Shown: piece after piece, positions 22,001-31,458 of the stretch
How positions within the stretch are numbered: position 1 is the stretch's first letter
How the letters are laid out: each line of letters starts with the position of its first letter
Source: Atherinomorus stipes
Taxonomy: Eukaryota; Chordata; Actinopteri; Atheriniformes; Atherinidae
Direction of reading: 5' to 3'
Assembly (NCBI GenBank): GCA_023101725.1
Contig: JALJCO010007128.1
Span: 1 to 64,000, forward strand
DNA length: 64,000 nucleotides
Notes under the pieces: generated by a model
What the model saw: only the letters and a program-made list of their open reading frames with translations
What the model was told of the DNA's origin: nothing
Databases searched by the model: none
Made by a program: the position numbers and the translations under genes

Positions 22001-24843
22001 GAGTCCTGCGGGTGCTTCCGGGTCTTAGCGAGTCCTGCGGATGCTTCCGGGTCTTGGCGAGTCCTGCGGATGCTTCCGGGTCTTGGCGAGTCCTGCGGTT
22101 GCTTCCGGGTCTTGGCGAGTCCTGCGGATGCTTCCGGGTCTTGGCGTGTCCTGATGGTGCTTCCGGGTCTTGGCGAGTCCTGATGGTGCTGCCGGGTCTT
22201 GGCGAGTCCTGCGGTTGCTGCCGGGTCTGAGCGAGTCCTGCGGTTGCTGCCGGGTCTTGGCGAGTCCTGATGGTGCTGCCGGGTCTTGGCGAGTCCTGAT
22301 GGTGCTGCCGGGTCTTGGCGAGTCCTGCGGATGCTTCCGGGTCTTGGCGTGTCCTGATGGTGCTTCCAGGTCTTGGCGAGTCCTGCGGTTGCTGCCGGGT
22401 CTGAGCGAGTCCTGCGGTTGCTGCCGGGTCTGAGCGAGTCCTGCGGTTGCTGCCGGGTCTGAGCGAGTCCTGCGGTTGCTGCCGGGTCTGAGCGAGTCCT
22501 GCGGATGCTGCCGGGTCTTAGCGAGTCCTGCGGTTGCTGCCGGGTCTTAGCGAGTCCTGCGGATGCTGCCGGGTCTTAGCGAGTCCTGCGGTTGCTGCCG
22601 GGTCTTAGCGAGTCCTGTGGTTGCTGCCGGGTCTGAGCGAGTCCTGCGGTTGCTGCCGGGTCTGAGCGAGTCCTGATGGTGCTGCCGGGTCTTAGCGAGT
22701 CCTGCGGTTGCTGCCGGGTCTGAGCGAGTCCTGATGGTGCTGCCGGGTCTGAGCGAGTCCTGATGGTGCTGCCGGGTCTTAGCGAGTCCTGCGGTTGCTG
22801 CCGGGTCTTAGCGAGTCCTGCGGTTGCTGCCGGGTCTGAGCGAGTCCTGATGGTGCTGCCGGGTCTTAGCGAGTCCTGATGGTGCTGCCGGGTCTTAGCG
22901 AGTCCTGCGGATGCTTCCGGGTCTTAGCGAGTCCTGCGGATGCTTCCGGGTCTTAGCGAGTCCTGATGGTGCTTCTGGGTCTGAGCGAGTCCTGATGGTG
23001 CTGCCGGGTCTTAGCGAGTCCTGATGGTGCTGCCGGGTCTTAGCGAGTCCTGATGGTGCTGCCGGGTCTTAGCGAGTCCTGATGGTGCTGCCGGGTCTTA
23101 GCGAGTCCTGATGGTGCTGCCGGGTGTTAGCGAGTCCTGATGGTGCTGCCGGGTCTGAGCGAGTCCTGCGGTTGCTGCCGGGTCTTGGCGAGTCCTGCGG
23201 ATGCTGCCGGGTCTGGAGCGAGTCCTGATGGTGCTGCCGGGTCTGAGCGAGTCCTGATGGTGCTGCCGGGTCTGAGCGAGTCCTGCGGTTGCTGCCGGGT
23301 CTGAGCGAGTCCTGATGGTGCTGCCGGGTCTTAGCGAGTCCTGCGGATGCTGCCGGGTCTTAGCGAGTCCTGCGGTTGCTGCCGGGTCTGAGCGAGTCCT
23401 GCGGTTGCTGCCGGGTCTTAGCGAGTCCTGCGGTTGCTGCCGGGTCTGAGCGAGTCCTGCGGTTGCTGCCGGGTCTGAGCGAGTCCTGCGGATGCTGCCG
23501 GGTCTTAGCGAGTCCTGCGGTTGCTGCCGGGTCTTAGCGAGTCCTGCGGATGCTTCCGGGTCTGAGTGAGTCCTGCGGATGCTTCCGGGTTTTGGCGAGT
23601 CCTGATGGTGCTGCCGGGTCTTAGCGAGTCCTGATGGTGCTGCCGGGTCTTGGCGAGTCCTGCGGATGCTGCCGGGTCTGAGCGAGTCCTGCGGATGCTT
23701 CCGGGTCTTGGCGAGTCCTCCGGATGCTTCCGGGTCTGAGCGAGTCCTGCGGATGCTGCCGGGTCTGAGCGAGTCCTGCGGATGCTGCCGGGTCTGAGCG
23801 AGTCCTGCGGATGCTGCCGGGTCTGAGCGAGTCCTGCGGATGCTTCCGGGTCTTGGCGAGTCCTGCGGATGCTTCTGGGTCTGAGCGAGTCCTGCGGATG
23901 CTGCCGGGTCTGAGCGAGTCCTGCGGATGCTGCCGGGTCTGAGCGAGTCCTGCGGATGCTGCCGGGTCTGAGCGAGTCCTGCGGATACTGCCGGGTCTGA
24001 GCGAGTCCTGCGGATGCTGCCGGGTCTGAGCGAGTCCTGCGGATGCTGCCGGGTCTGAGCGAGTCCTGCGGATGCTGCCGGGTCTTAGCGAGTCCTGCGG
24101 ATGCTTCTGGGTCTTAGCGAGTCCTGCGGTTGCTGCCGGGTCTTAGCGAGTCCTGCGGATGCTTCTGGGTCTTAGCGAGTCCTGCGGTTGCTGCCGGGTC
24201 TTAGCGAGTCCTGTGGATGCTTCCGGGTCTTAGCGAGTCCTGCGGATGCTTCCGGGTCTTAGCGAGTCCTGCGGTTGCTGCCGGGTCTTAGCGAGTCCTG
24301 CGGATGCTTCTGGGTCTTAGCGAGTCCTGCGGTTGCTGCCGGGTCTTAGCGAGTCCTGCGGATGCTTCCGGGTCTTAGCGAGTCCTGCGGATGCTTCCGG
24401 GTCTTAGCGAGTCCTGCGGTTGCTGCCGGGTCTTAGCGAGTCCTGCGGTTGCTGCCGGGTCTTAGTGAGTCCTGCGGTTGCTGCCGGGTCTGAGCGAGTC
24501 CTGCGGTTGCTGCCGGGTCTTGGCGAGTCCTGATAGTGCTTCCGGGTCTTAGCGAGTCCTGCAGATGCTTCTGGGTCTTAGCGAGTCCTGCGGTTGCTGC
24601 CGGGTCTGAGCGAGTCCTGATGGTGCTACCGGGTCTTAGCGAGTCCTGATGGTGCTGCCGGGTCTTAGCGAGTCCTGATGGTGCTACCGGTCCTTGGCGA
24701 GTCCTGATGGTGCTACCGGTCCTTGGCGAGTCCTGATGGTGCTGCCGGGTCTTAGCGAGTCCTGATGGTGCTGCCGGGTCTGAGCGAGTCCTGATGGTGC
24801 TGCCGGGTCTGAGTGAGTCCTGATGGTGCTGCCGGGTCTGGAT
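13057..24843. repeat. Minisatellite, 29 bp unit, about 406 copies (mon1a intron)
   Basis: The largest array, 11.8 kb. The unit reads GCGAGTCCTG, then CGGATGCT, ATGGTGCT or CGGTTGCT, then GCCGGGTCT or TCCGGGTCT, then TAG, GAG or TGG. Variants at these few sites give each unit a type. Patterns of types repeat over kilobases: 15398-17833 recurs from 17834 (offset 2436, exactly 84 units). Region 14989-15850 recurs at about 21574-22435 (offset 6585, about 227 units). Rare CCTCCGG units at 17337 and 19976 are 2639 apart (91 units). The array ends 83 bp before the final mon1a exon. Open frames over it are artefacts. Confidence 0.97.
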
Positions 24844-24926
24844 CCGGCGTTGAACCAGCATCCAGCATCGGGTCTGTCTGAGTGAGCGAGCGCTGCTTCA
24901 CCGTCCGCTCTGCTTTCCTTCCACAG

Positions 24927-25067
24927 GTGACGAGCGGCTTCGAACTCTACCTCTGCTTCAGCCCGCTGGCCACCAAAGCGCTCGCCGTCTCTGCTGTCAA
25001 CAAGCTGCTGAAGTGGATCCGGAAGGAGGAAGATCGCCTCTTCATCCTCAGCCCTCTGACATACTGA
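24927..25067 (+). CDS. mon1a: MON1A terminal coding exon (end of third longin domain)
   Basis: The exon follows TTCCTTCCACAG (acceptor ends 24926) and opens in phase 0 with [18 protein letters not shown], then [17 protein letters not shown] and the C terminus LSPLTY, stop TGA at 25065-25067. The RKEEDRLFI block close to the C terminus is the strongest MON1 signature, and the sequence is closer to MON1A than MON1B in my recollection. The exon is intact. It sits just 83 bp beyond the end of the 29-bp minisatellite, so the branch point and polypyrimidine tract must fall within about 24844-24926 or in the last array units. Confidence 0.95.
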   Translation: MTSGFELYLCFSPLATKALAVSAVNKLLKWIRKEEDRLFILSPLTY

Positions 25068-25490
25068 GCCGTGGCGTCTCCGAGCAGACGACGAGTGTCA
25101 GAGCTCTGCATCCATTCCAGGGAGGAGAACTGATGCTGATTTGATGGTTTTAGTTGGAAGCATCTTGGTTTTAGTGAAACAGGCTGCAGATGTCTCCGGT
25201 TACACAACTGCTGGCAGACGTCCTTCACATTCCTGACGGGATCCAGGAAGCGTCGCCTCTTTACCTCCACCACCAGCCACTCCACGAGGGACGGCAAGCT
25301 TCCGCACGGATCCCTGGTGGCCGTTCGTCTTTTGTTTTTGTGCTCGTTCACTGTTGAGAGAATGTTTCTGTAATGAGCTTCATTGTTTTACTTCATCGCT
25401 GCTGCGTCTGCCTAACATGCCTTACGAGCTGTGAGACGGACGTCGCCGCAGCTGCACAATTACACTGAAATAAATCCGCTTCAGGTCGTC
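25068..25490 (+). other. mon1a: mon1a 3' UTR
   Basis: Non-repetitive sequence from the stop codon to just past the polyadenylation signal. No other element is seen. The opposite-strand frame 24947-25351 is a shadow of the exon and UTR. Confidence 0.6.
25469..25474 (+). promoter_or_regulatory. Polyadenylation signal AATAAA for mon1a
   Basis: A canonical AATAAA about 400 bp past the stop codon, followed within 30 bp by a GT/T-rich stretch (GGTCGTCCTTTCCTTGT), as expected for a cleavage site. Confidence 0.7.
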
Positions 25491-25803
25491 CTTTCCTTGT
25501 ATTTACACGGTGAATGGCTCTGACGGAGGTTTTCTATTGTTTCTTTTTTAAGTTGAAATACAACTGAATGCGTTTTGTCCTGAGTTAACAACATTAATGT
25601 CTGTGTCTATTATTTTATTTAGGGGTTCACTTTAATCCTTTTTTTATTGGGCCGATTACCGTTATGTGATTAATCAAGATTAGTAACTTTCCAACCCTGT
25701 CATTCATTACATTTTTTTTAAATCAAGTCCCACCCCTATTTTGAATATCTGGGATTATTTGAATGTCTTAAATTTGATTTATAAAGGTCTTAAACTTAAC
25801 TCA

Positions 25804-26328
25804 CTGAAACCTGCGGTAACCCTGGAAACGGCAGGTAAACTACAGCCCTGCGGTAACCCTGGAAACGGCAGGTAAACTACAGCCCTGCGGTAACCCTGGA
25901 AACGGCAGGTAAACTACAGCCCTGCGGTAACCCTGGAAACGGCAGGTAAACTACAGCCCTGCGGTAACCCTGGAAACGGCAGGTAAACTACAGCCCTGCG
26001 GTAACCCTGGAAACGGCAGGTAAACTACAGCCCTGCGGTAACCCTGGAAACGGCAGGTAAACTACAGCCTGCGGTAACCCTGGAAACGGCAGGTAAACTA
26101 CAGCCCTGCGGTAACCCTGGAAACGGCAGGTAAACTACAGCCCTGCGGTAACCCTGGAAACGGCAGGTAAACTACAGCCCTGCGGTAACCCTGGAAACGG
26201 CAGGTAAACTACAGCCTGCGGTAACCCTGGAAACGGCAGGTAAACTACAGCCCTGCGGTAACCCTGGAAACGGCAGGTAAACTACAGCCCTGCGGTAACC
26301 CTGGAAACGGCAGGTAAACTACAGCCCT
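25804..26328. repeat. Minisatellite, 37 bp unit, about 14 copies
   Basis: Highly homogeneous units of CCTGCGGTAACCCTGGAAAC then GGCAGGTAAACTACAGC. Only two units lack one C of CCCTGCGG. The near identity suggests recent expansion or efficient homogenisation, in contrast to the 26-bp array. Confidence 0.95.
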
Positions 26329-26750
26329 GCAGAGAGTCCGGCTCATTCAGCTTTTTCTCTGCTGGAGCACAAACCTTTATTTATACGCCACATTTCACAG
26401 TTCAGAGTGATTTACATAAAACATAAATAATATAGAATAAGCAAGTTAAAGCAGAATGATGAAAGGAAGCTGGATTAGTTCCAGTTAACTTACAGATATC
26501 AGACGGGCACGTGAAATGTTTTTAGCCTGGATTTAAACGTTTACAGTCGGTGAAAGTCTGAAAATAACTGTGACAATAAATGACAACAAAACATCTTATT
26601 GGATAAAGATTTTGCAGATTTTTCCCAGATTAAGAGAAAAACTAAATGATTAAAAATTAATCTTTTTTTTAGCTTTAATGACACCTTTTTATTGTGCAAA
26701 AAAACAAGACATGAACATACAAACGTAACACGTCAGTCGCTCACACACAC
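26329..26750. other. Spacer, interspersed-repeat-like, no gene
   Basis: A stretch around 26370-26460 (TTTATTTATACGCCACATTT and GATTTACATAAAAC) resembles common fish interspersed sequence, but I cannot assign a family. No coding evidence. Confidence 0.4.
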
Positions 26751-26751
26751 G

Positions 26752-26843
26752 TGTTTTACGCGTGTGTGTGTGGGTGTGTGTATATGTACGTGTGTGTGTA
26801 CATGTGTGGGTGTGTGTGTGTGGGTGTGTGTGTGTACGTGTGT

Positions 26844-26882
<39 letters not shown>

Positions 26883-26907
26883 TGTGTGTGTGTGTGTGTG
26901 TGTGTGT

Positions 26908-26939
<32 letters not shown>
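26752..26939. repeat. (GT)n microsatellite with GTAC and GGGT interruptions
   Basis: About 190 bp of alternating purine-pyrimidine GT with regular TGGG and TACG interruptions, a sequence type able to adopt Z-DNA. The cysteine/valine frames (26692-27039 and others) are artefacts. Confidence 0.95.
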
Positions 26940-26941
<2 letters not shown>

Positions 26942-27049
26942 CTTTGAGACTGTATAAGGAAAAACGAGAAATTAAAAAGATAAACAGCAGCGGTGAAACT
27001 GTTGAGGGAGGATGGAGGATGAATATGACACGAAGCTGAAGTTTATTCA

Positions 27050-27440
27050 CAGTTGTCCTCAAAATTATTCATCCCCCCCCCCCCCCCCCCCATTAAAGAA
27101 GGGAGAAAATCATCTGTCAGTGAAATAAGACGAAACTGACAAAATAATGAATAAAAATCCGTGAAAATCATGATTGATTCTGAATTTTGGTTCAGCAGAA
27201 ATATTAAAAACAAAAAACAAACACGTAAACAAGCATGATGGGCTCTGAAGCTAAAATGTTGTTGAGCAACACTTTGATTCAATCACTGCAATCAGGTGTT
27301 TCTGTAACGTCCAATCAGACGTCTGCACCTGCTGACAGGTATGTTGGTCCATGTTCATGGAAAGATGCTCTGATGTGTCTGAGACAGTTTTGTTTGTTTT
27401 TTTAATTATTATTTTTAACCACATATTTTATTTCACTAAA
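27050..27440 (+). mobile_element. Interspersed repeat, probable non-autonomous Tc1-like element, copy 1
   Basis: It begins CAGTTGTCCTCAAAATTATT, a Tc1-type terminus, followed by a C20-like homopolymer. The body contains AACAAGCATGATGGGGCTCT-like sequence and CAATCACTGCAATCAGGTGT, then GTCCATGTTCATGGAAAGATG. The same body is present inverted at 44515-44910 and in pieces at 2025-2122 and 8603-8754. No open frame spans it, so it would be non-autonomous. The far end is uncertain because it dissolves into AT-rich sequence. Confidence 0.6.
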
Positions 27441-28005
27441 TTGTAATTTTGTAAATTTTTATTTATTTTATTTTTAGTTTCTTGTTATTTGAATTACTGT
27501 TGTGAATTTAGCCTTTTCTTTAATTGGGGGGTAATAATGACGACTGCATTTTTTTATTTTAAGGGTGCCTTCGGCCCCTCCTGACCCGTGGGAGTCCCCC
27601 CGCCCCCCAGACTGCAGCCGGCGCCATGTCCTGCACCATTTCTATGTTTTTATCTTCTGGAGTCATGTGATGCATCAAAGCAGCCGTTCACTCACGTGGA
27701 GCGCTTCGTTCTGTCAGATTCAGCCGGAGATCAAGATGATGTCATCATTAATCCAGTTTGAACCGGTCTAAACCAGTTTCATCCCCCCCGTGTGTGAAAG
27801 ATCATCAAACTTGATCTGCAACGTCTGAGACAGATGATTCAGAGAAGCTGATAGCAACTGGATCATCCGGAGGTCCAAGTTGACCTCCTGACGGGACCGG
27901 GTCCATGTAAACCCGGATCTGGATCTGGATCTGGATCCGGTCTTCCAGCTTCGTTTTCCATCATTGACGGTGACATCAGAGCTCAGACCGACCCGGTGAT
28001 GACAG
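27441..28005. other. Spacer, no gene recognised
   Basis: AT-rich to 27560, then GC-richer sequence with C runs. The frame 27565-27771 has no recognisable domain. A short CTGGAT tandem lies near 27918-27938. Confidence 0.45.
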
Positions 28006-31000
28006 AGAGGAGGAACCAGCGTTACTCTGATGCTGCGTTCAGGTGCATCAGTGAGGAGGAACCAGCGTCACTCTGATGCTGCGTTCAGGTGCATCAGTGA
28101 GGAGGAACCAGTGTTACTCTGATGCTGCGTTCAGGTGCATCAGTGAGGAGGAACCGGCGTTACTCTGATGTTGCGTTCAGGTGCATCAGTGAGGAGGAAC
28201 CGGCGTTACTCTGATGCTGCGTTCAGGTGCATCAGTGAGGAGGAACCGGCGTTACTCTGATGCTGCGTTCAGGTGCATCAGTGAGGAGGAACCAGCGTTA
28301 CTCTGATGCTGCGTTCAGGTGCATCAGTGAGGAGGAACCAGCGTTACACTGATGCTGCGTTCAGGTGCATCAGTGAGGAGGAACCAGCGTTACTCTGATG
28401 CTGCGTTCAGGTGCATCAGTGAGGAGGAACCAGCGTTACTCTGATGCTGCGTTCAGGTGCATCAGTGAGGAGGAACCAGCGTTACTCTGATGCTGCGTTC
28501 AGGTGCATCAGTGAGGAGGAACCAGCATCACTCTGATGCTGCGTTCAGGTGCATCAGTGAGGAGGAACCAGCGTTACTCTGATGCTGCGTTCAGGTGCAT
28601 CAGTGAGGAGGAACCAGCGTTACTCTGATGCTGCGTTCAGGTGCATCAGTGAGGAGGAACCAGCGTCACTCTGATGCTGCGTTCAGGTGCATCAGTGAGG
28701 AGGAACCAGCGTTACACTGATGCTGCGTTCAGGTGCATCAGTGAGGAGGAACCAGAGTTACTCTGATGCTGCGTTCAGGTGCATCAGTGAGGAGGAACCA
28801 GAGTTACTCTGATGCTGCGTTCAGGTGCATCAGTGAGGAGGAACCAGCGTTACTCTGATGCTGCGTTCAGGTGCATCAGTGAGGAGGAACCAGCGTTACT
28901 CTGATGCTGCGTTCAGGTGCATCAGTGAGGAGGAACCAGCGTTACTCTGATGCTGCGTTCAGGTGCATCAGTGAGGAGGAACCAGCGTTACTCTGATGCT
29001 GCGTTCAGGTGCATCAGTGAGGAGGAACCAGCGTTACTCTGATGCTGCGTTCAGGTGCATCAGTGAGGAGGAACCAGCGTTACTCTGATGCTGCGTTCAG
29101 GTGCATCAGTGAGGAGGAACCAGCGTTACTCTGATGCTGCGTTCAGGTGCATCAGTGAGGAGGAACCAGCGTTACTCTGATGCTGCGTTCAGGTGCATCA
29201 GTGAGGAGGAACCAGCGTTACTCTGATGCTGCGTTCAGGTGCATCAGTGAGGAGGAACCAGCGTCACTCTGATGCTGCGTTCAGGTGCATCAGTGAGGAG
29301 GAACCAGCGTCACTCTGATGCTGCGTTCAGGTGCATCAGTGAGGAGGAACCAGCGTCACTCTGATGCTGCGTTCAGGTGCATCAGTGAGGAGGAACCAGC
29401 GTTACTCTGATGCTGCGTTCAGGTGCATCAGTGAGGAGGAACCAGCGTTACTGTGATGCTGCGTTCAGGTGCATCAGTGAGGAGGAACCAGCGTTACTGT
29501 GATGCTGCGTTCAGGTGCATCAGTGAGGAGGAACCAGCGTTACTCTGATGCTGCATTCAGGTGCATCAGTGAGGAGGAACCAGCGTTACTCTGATGCTGC
29601 GTTCAGGTGCATCAGTGAGGAGGAACCAGCGTTACTCTGATGCTGCGTTCAGGTGCATCAGTGAGGAGGAACCAGCGTTACTCTGATGCTGCGTTCAGGT
29701 GCATCAGTGAGGAGGAACCAGCGTCACTCTGATGCTGCGTTCAGGTGCATCAGTGAGGAGGAACCAGCGTCACTCTGATGCTGCGTTCAGGTGCATCAGT
29801 GAGGAGGAACCAGCGTTACTCTGATGCTGCGTTCAGGTGCATCAGTGAGGAGGAACCAGCGTTACTCTGATGCTGCGTTCAGGTGCATCAGTGAGGAGGA
29901 ACCAGCGTTACTCTGATGCTGCGTTCAGGTGCATCAGTGAGGAGGAACCAGCGTTACACTGATGCTGCGTTCAGGTGCATCAGTGAGGAGGAACCAGCAT
30001 TACTGTGATGCTGCGTTCAGGTGCATCAGTGAGGAGGAACCAGCGTCACTCTGATGCTGCGTTCAGGTGCATCAGTGAGGAGGAACCGGCGTTACTCTGA
30101 TGCTGCGTTCAGGTGCATCAGTGAGGAGGAACCGGCGTTACTCTGATGCTGCGTTCAGGTGCATCAGTGAGGAGGAACCAGCATTACTCTGATGCTGCGT
30201 TCAGGTGCATCAGTGAGGAGGAACCAGCATTAAACTGATGCTGCGTTCAGGTGCATCAGTGAGGAGGAACCAGCGTTACTCTGATGCTGCGTTCAGGTGC
30301 ATCAGTGAGGAGGAACCAGCGTCACTGATGCTGCGTTCAGGTGCATCAGTGAGGAGGAACCAGCATTACTGTGATGCTGCGTTCAGGTGCATCAGTGAGG
30401 AGGAACCAGCATCACTCTGATGCTGCGTTCAGGTGCATCAGTGAGGAGGAACCAGCATTACTCTGATGCTGCGTTCAGGTGCATCAGTGAGGAGGAACCA
30501 GCATTACTGTGATGCTGCGTTCAGGTGCATCAGTGAGGAGGAACCAGCATAACTGTGATGCTGCGTTCAGGTGCATCAGTGAGGAGGAACCAGCGTTACT
30601 CTGATGCTGCGTTCAGGTGCATCAGTGAGGAGGAACCAGCATTACTGTGATGCTGCGTTCAGGTGCATCAGTGAGGAGGAACCAGCATTACTGTGATGCT
30701 GCGTTCAGGTGCATCAGTGAGGAGGAACCAGCATTACTGTGATGCTGCGTTCAGGTGCATCAGTGAGGAGGAACCAGCGTTACTGTGATGCTGCGTTCAG
30801 GTGCATCAGTGAGGAGGAACCAGCATTACTGTGATGCTGCGTTCAGGTGCATCAGTGAGGAGGAACCAGCGTTACTCTGATGCTGCGTTCAGGTGCATCA
30901 GTGAGGAGGAACCAGCGTCACTCTGATGCTGCGTTCAGGTGCATCAGTGAGGAGGAACCAGCATTACTGTGATGCTGCGTTCAGGTGCATCAGTGAGGAG

Positions 31001-31077
31001 GAACCAGCGTTACTCTGATGCTGCGTTCAGGTGCATCAGTGAGGAGGAACCAGCATTACTGTGATGCTGCGTTCAGG
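28006..31077. repeat. Minisatellite, 46 bp unit, about 66 copies
   Basis: Units follow GAGGAGGAACCAGCGTTACT, then CTGATGCTGCGTTCAGGTG and CATCAGT. Each unit holds an inverted repeat CTGATGC/GCATCAG with an 11-nt loop. Variation is concentrated at the GCGTTACTC segment (GCGTCACTC, GCATTACTG, GAGTTACTC); the rest is nearly invariant. Variant types change along the array, with GCATTACTG dominating the last kilobase. Confidence 0.96.
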
Positions 31078-31458
31078 CCCAGAATCAGAGATAAAGACGG
31101 TCAAACATGGATCAGGGAAACAATACGACATCGCCATGACAACAGATCAGCTGTGGACTGAAGTCTCTGTGACTGACAGACCACGTCTGCACAGAGAGGC
31201 TGCTGATGCCTTTACATGCAGCGCTGTTGTCCGTCTGCGCGGTTTCACCTGAACGCAGCATGAAACGTACGAGAGCTGCTGATATAGAAATGTTACAGAA
31301 TGTGCCTTTAAAGCCGTGGGGGCCGATGCTGACGGTTTATGTTCACCTCCGTCCTCCACGTCTCCCTCTGACCTCTAATGTTGCTCCTAACAGAATCTGA
31401 CTCATACAAGTTCATTACGGAGCCCGTCTGCTGACATGGACAGAAACACGTTCACAAG
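31078..31458. other. Spacer with an inverted copy of the 46-bp unit core
   Basis: Positions 31246-31261 are the reverse complement of ATGCTGCGTTCAGGTG, the invariant core of the adjacent array. This fits a terminal inverted repeat of the element from which the array was amplified. No gene is recognised. Confidence 0.6.

Noticed and set aside
13057..24843. Centromeric satellite
   Set aside because: The unit is 29 bp, the array lies inside a gene intron and is only 11.8 kb, and many unrelated arrays surround it.
26692..27039. Cysteine-rich secreted peptide
   Set aside because: The frame simply translates a GT microsatellite.
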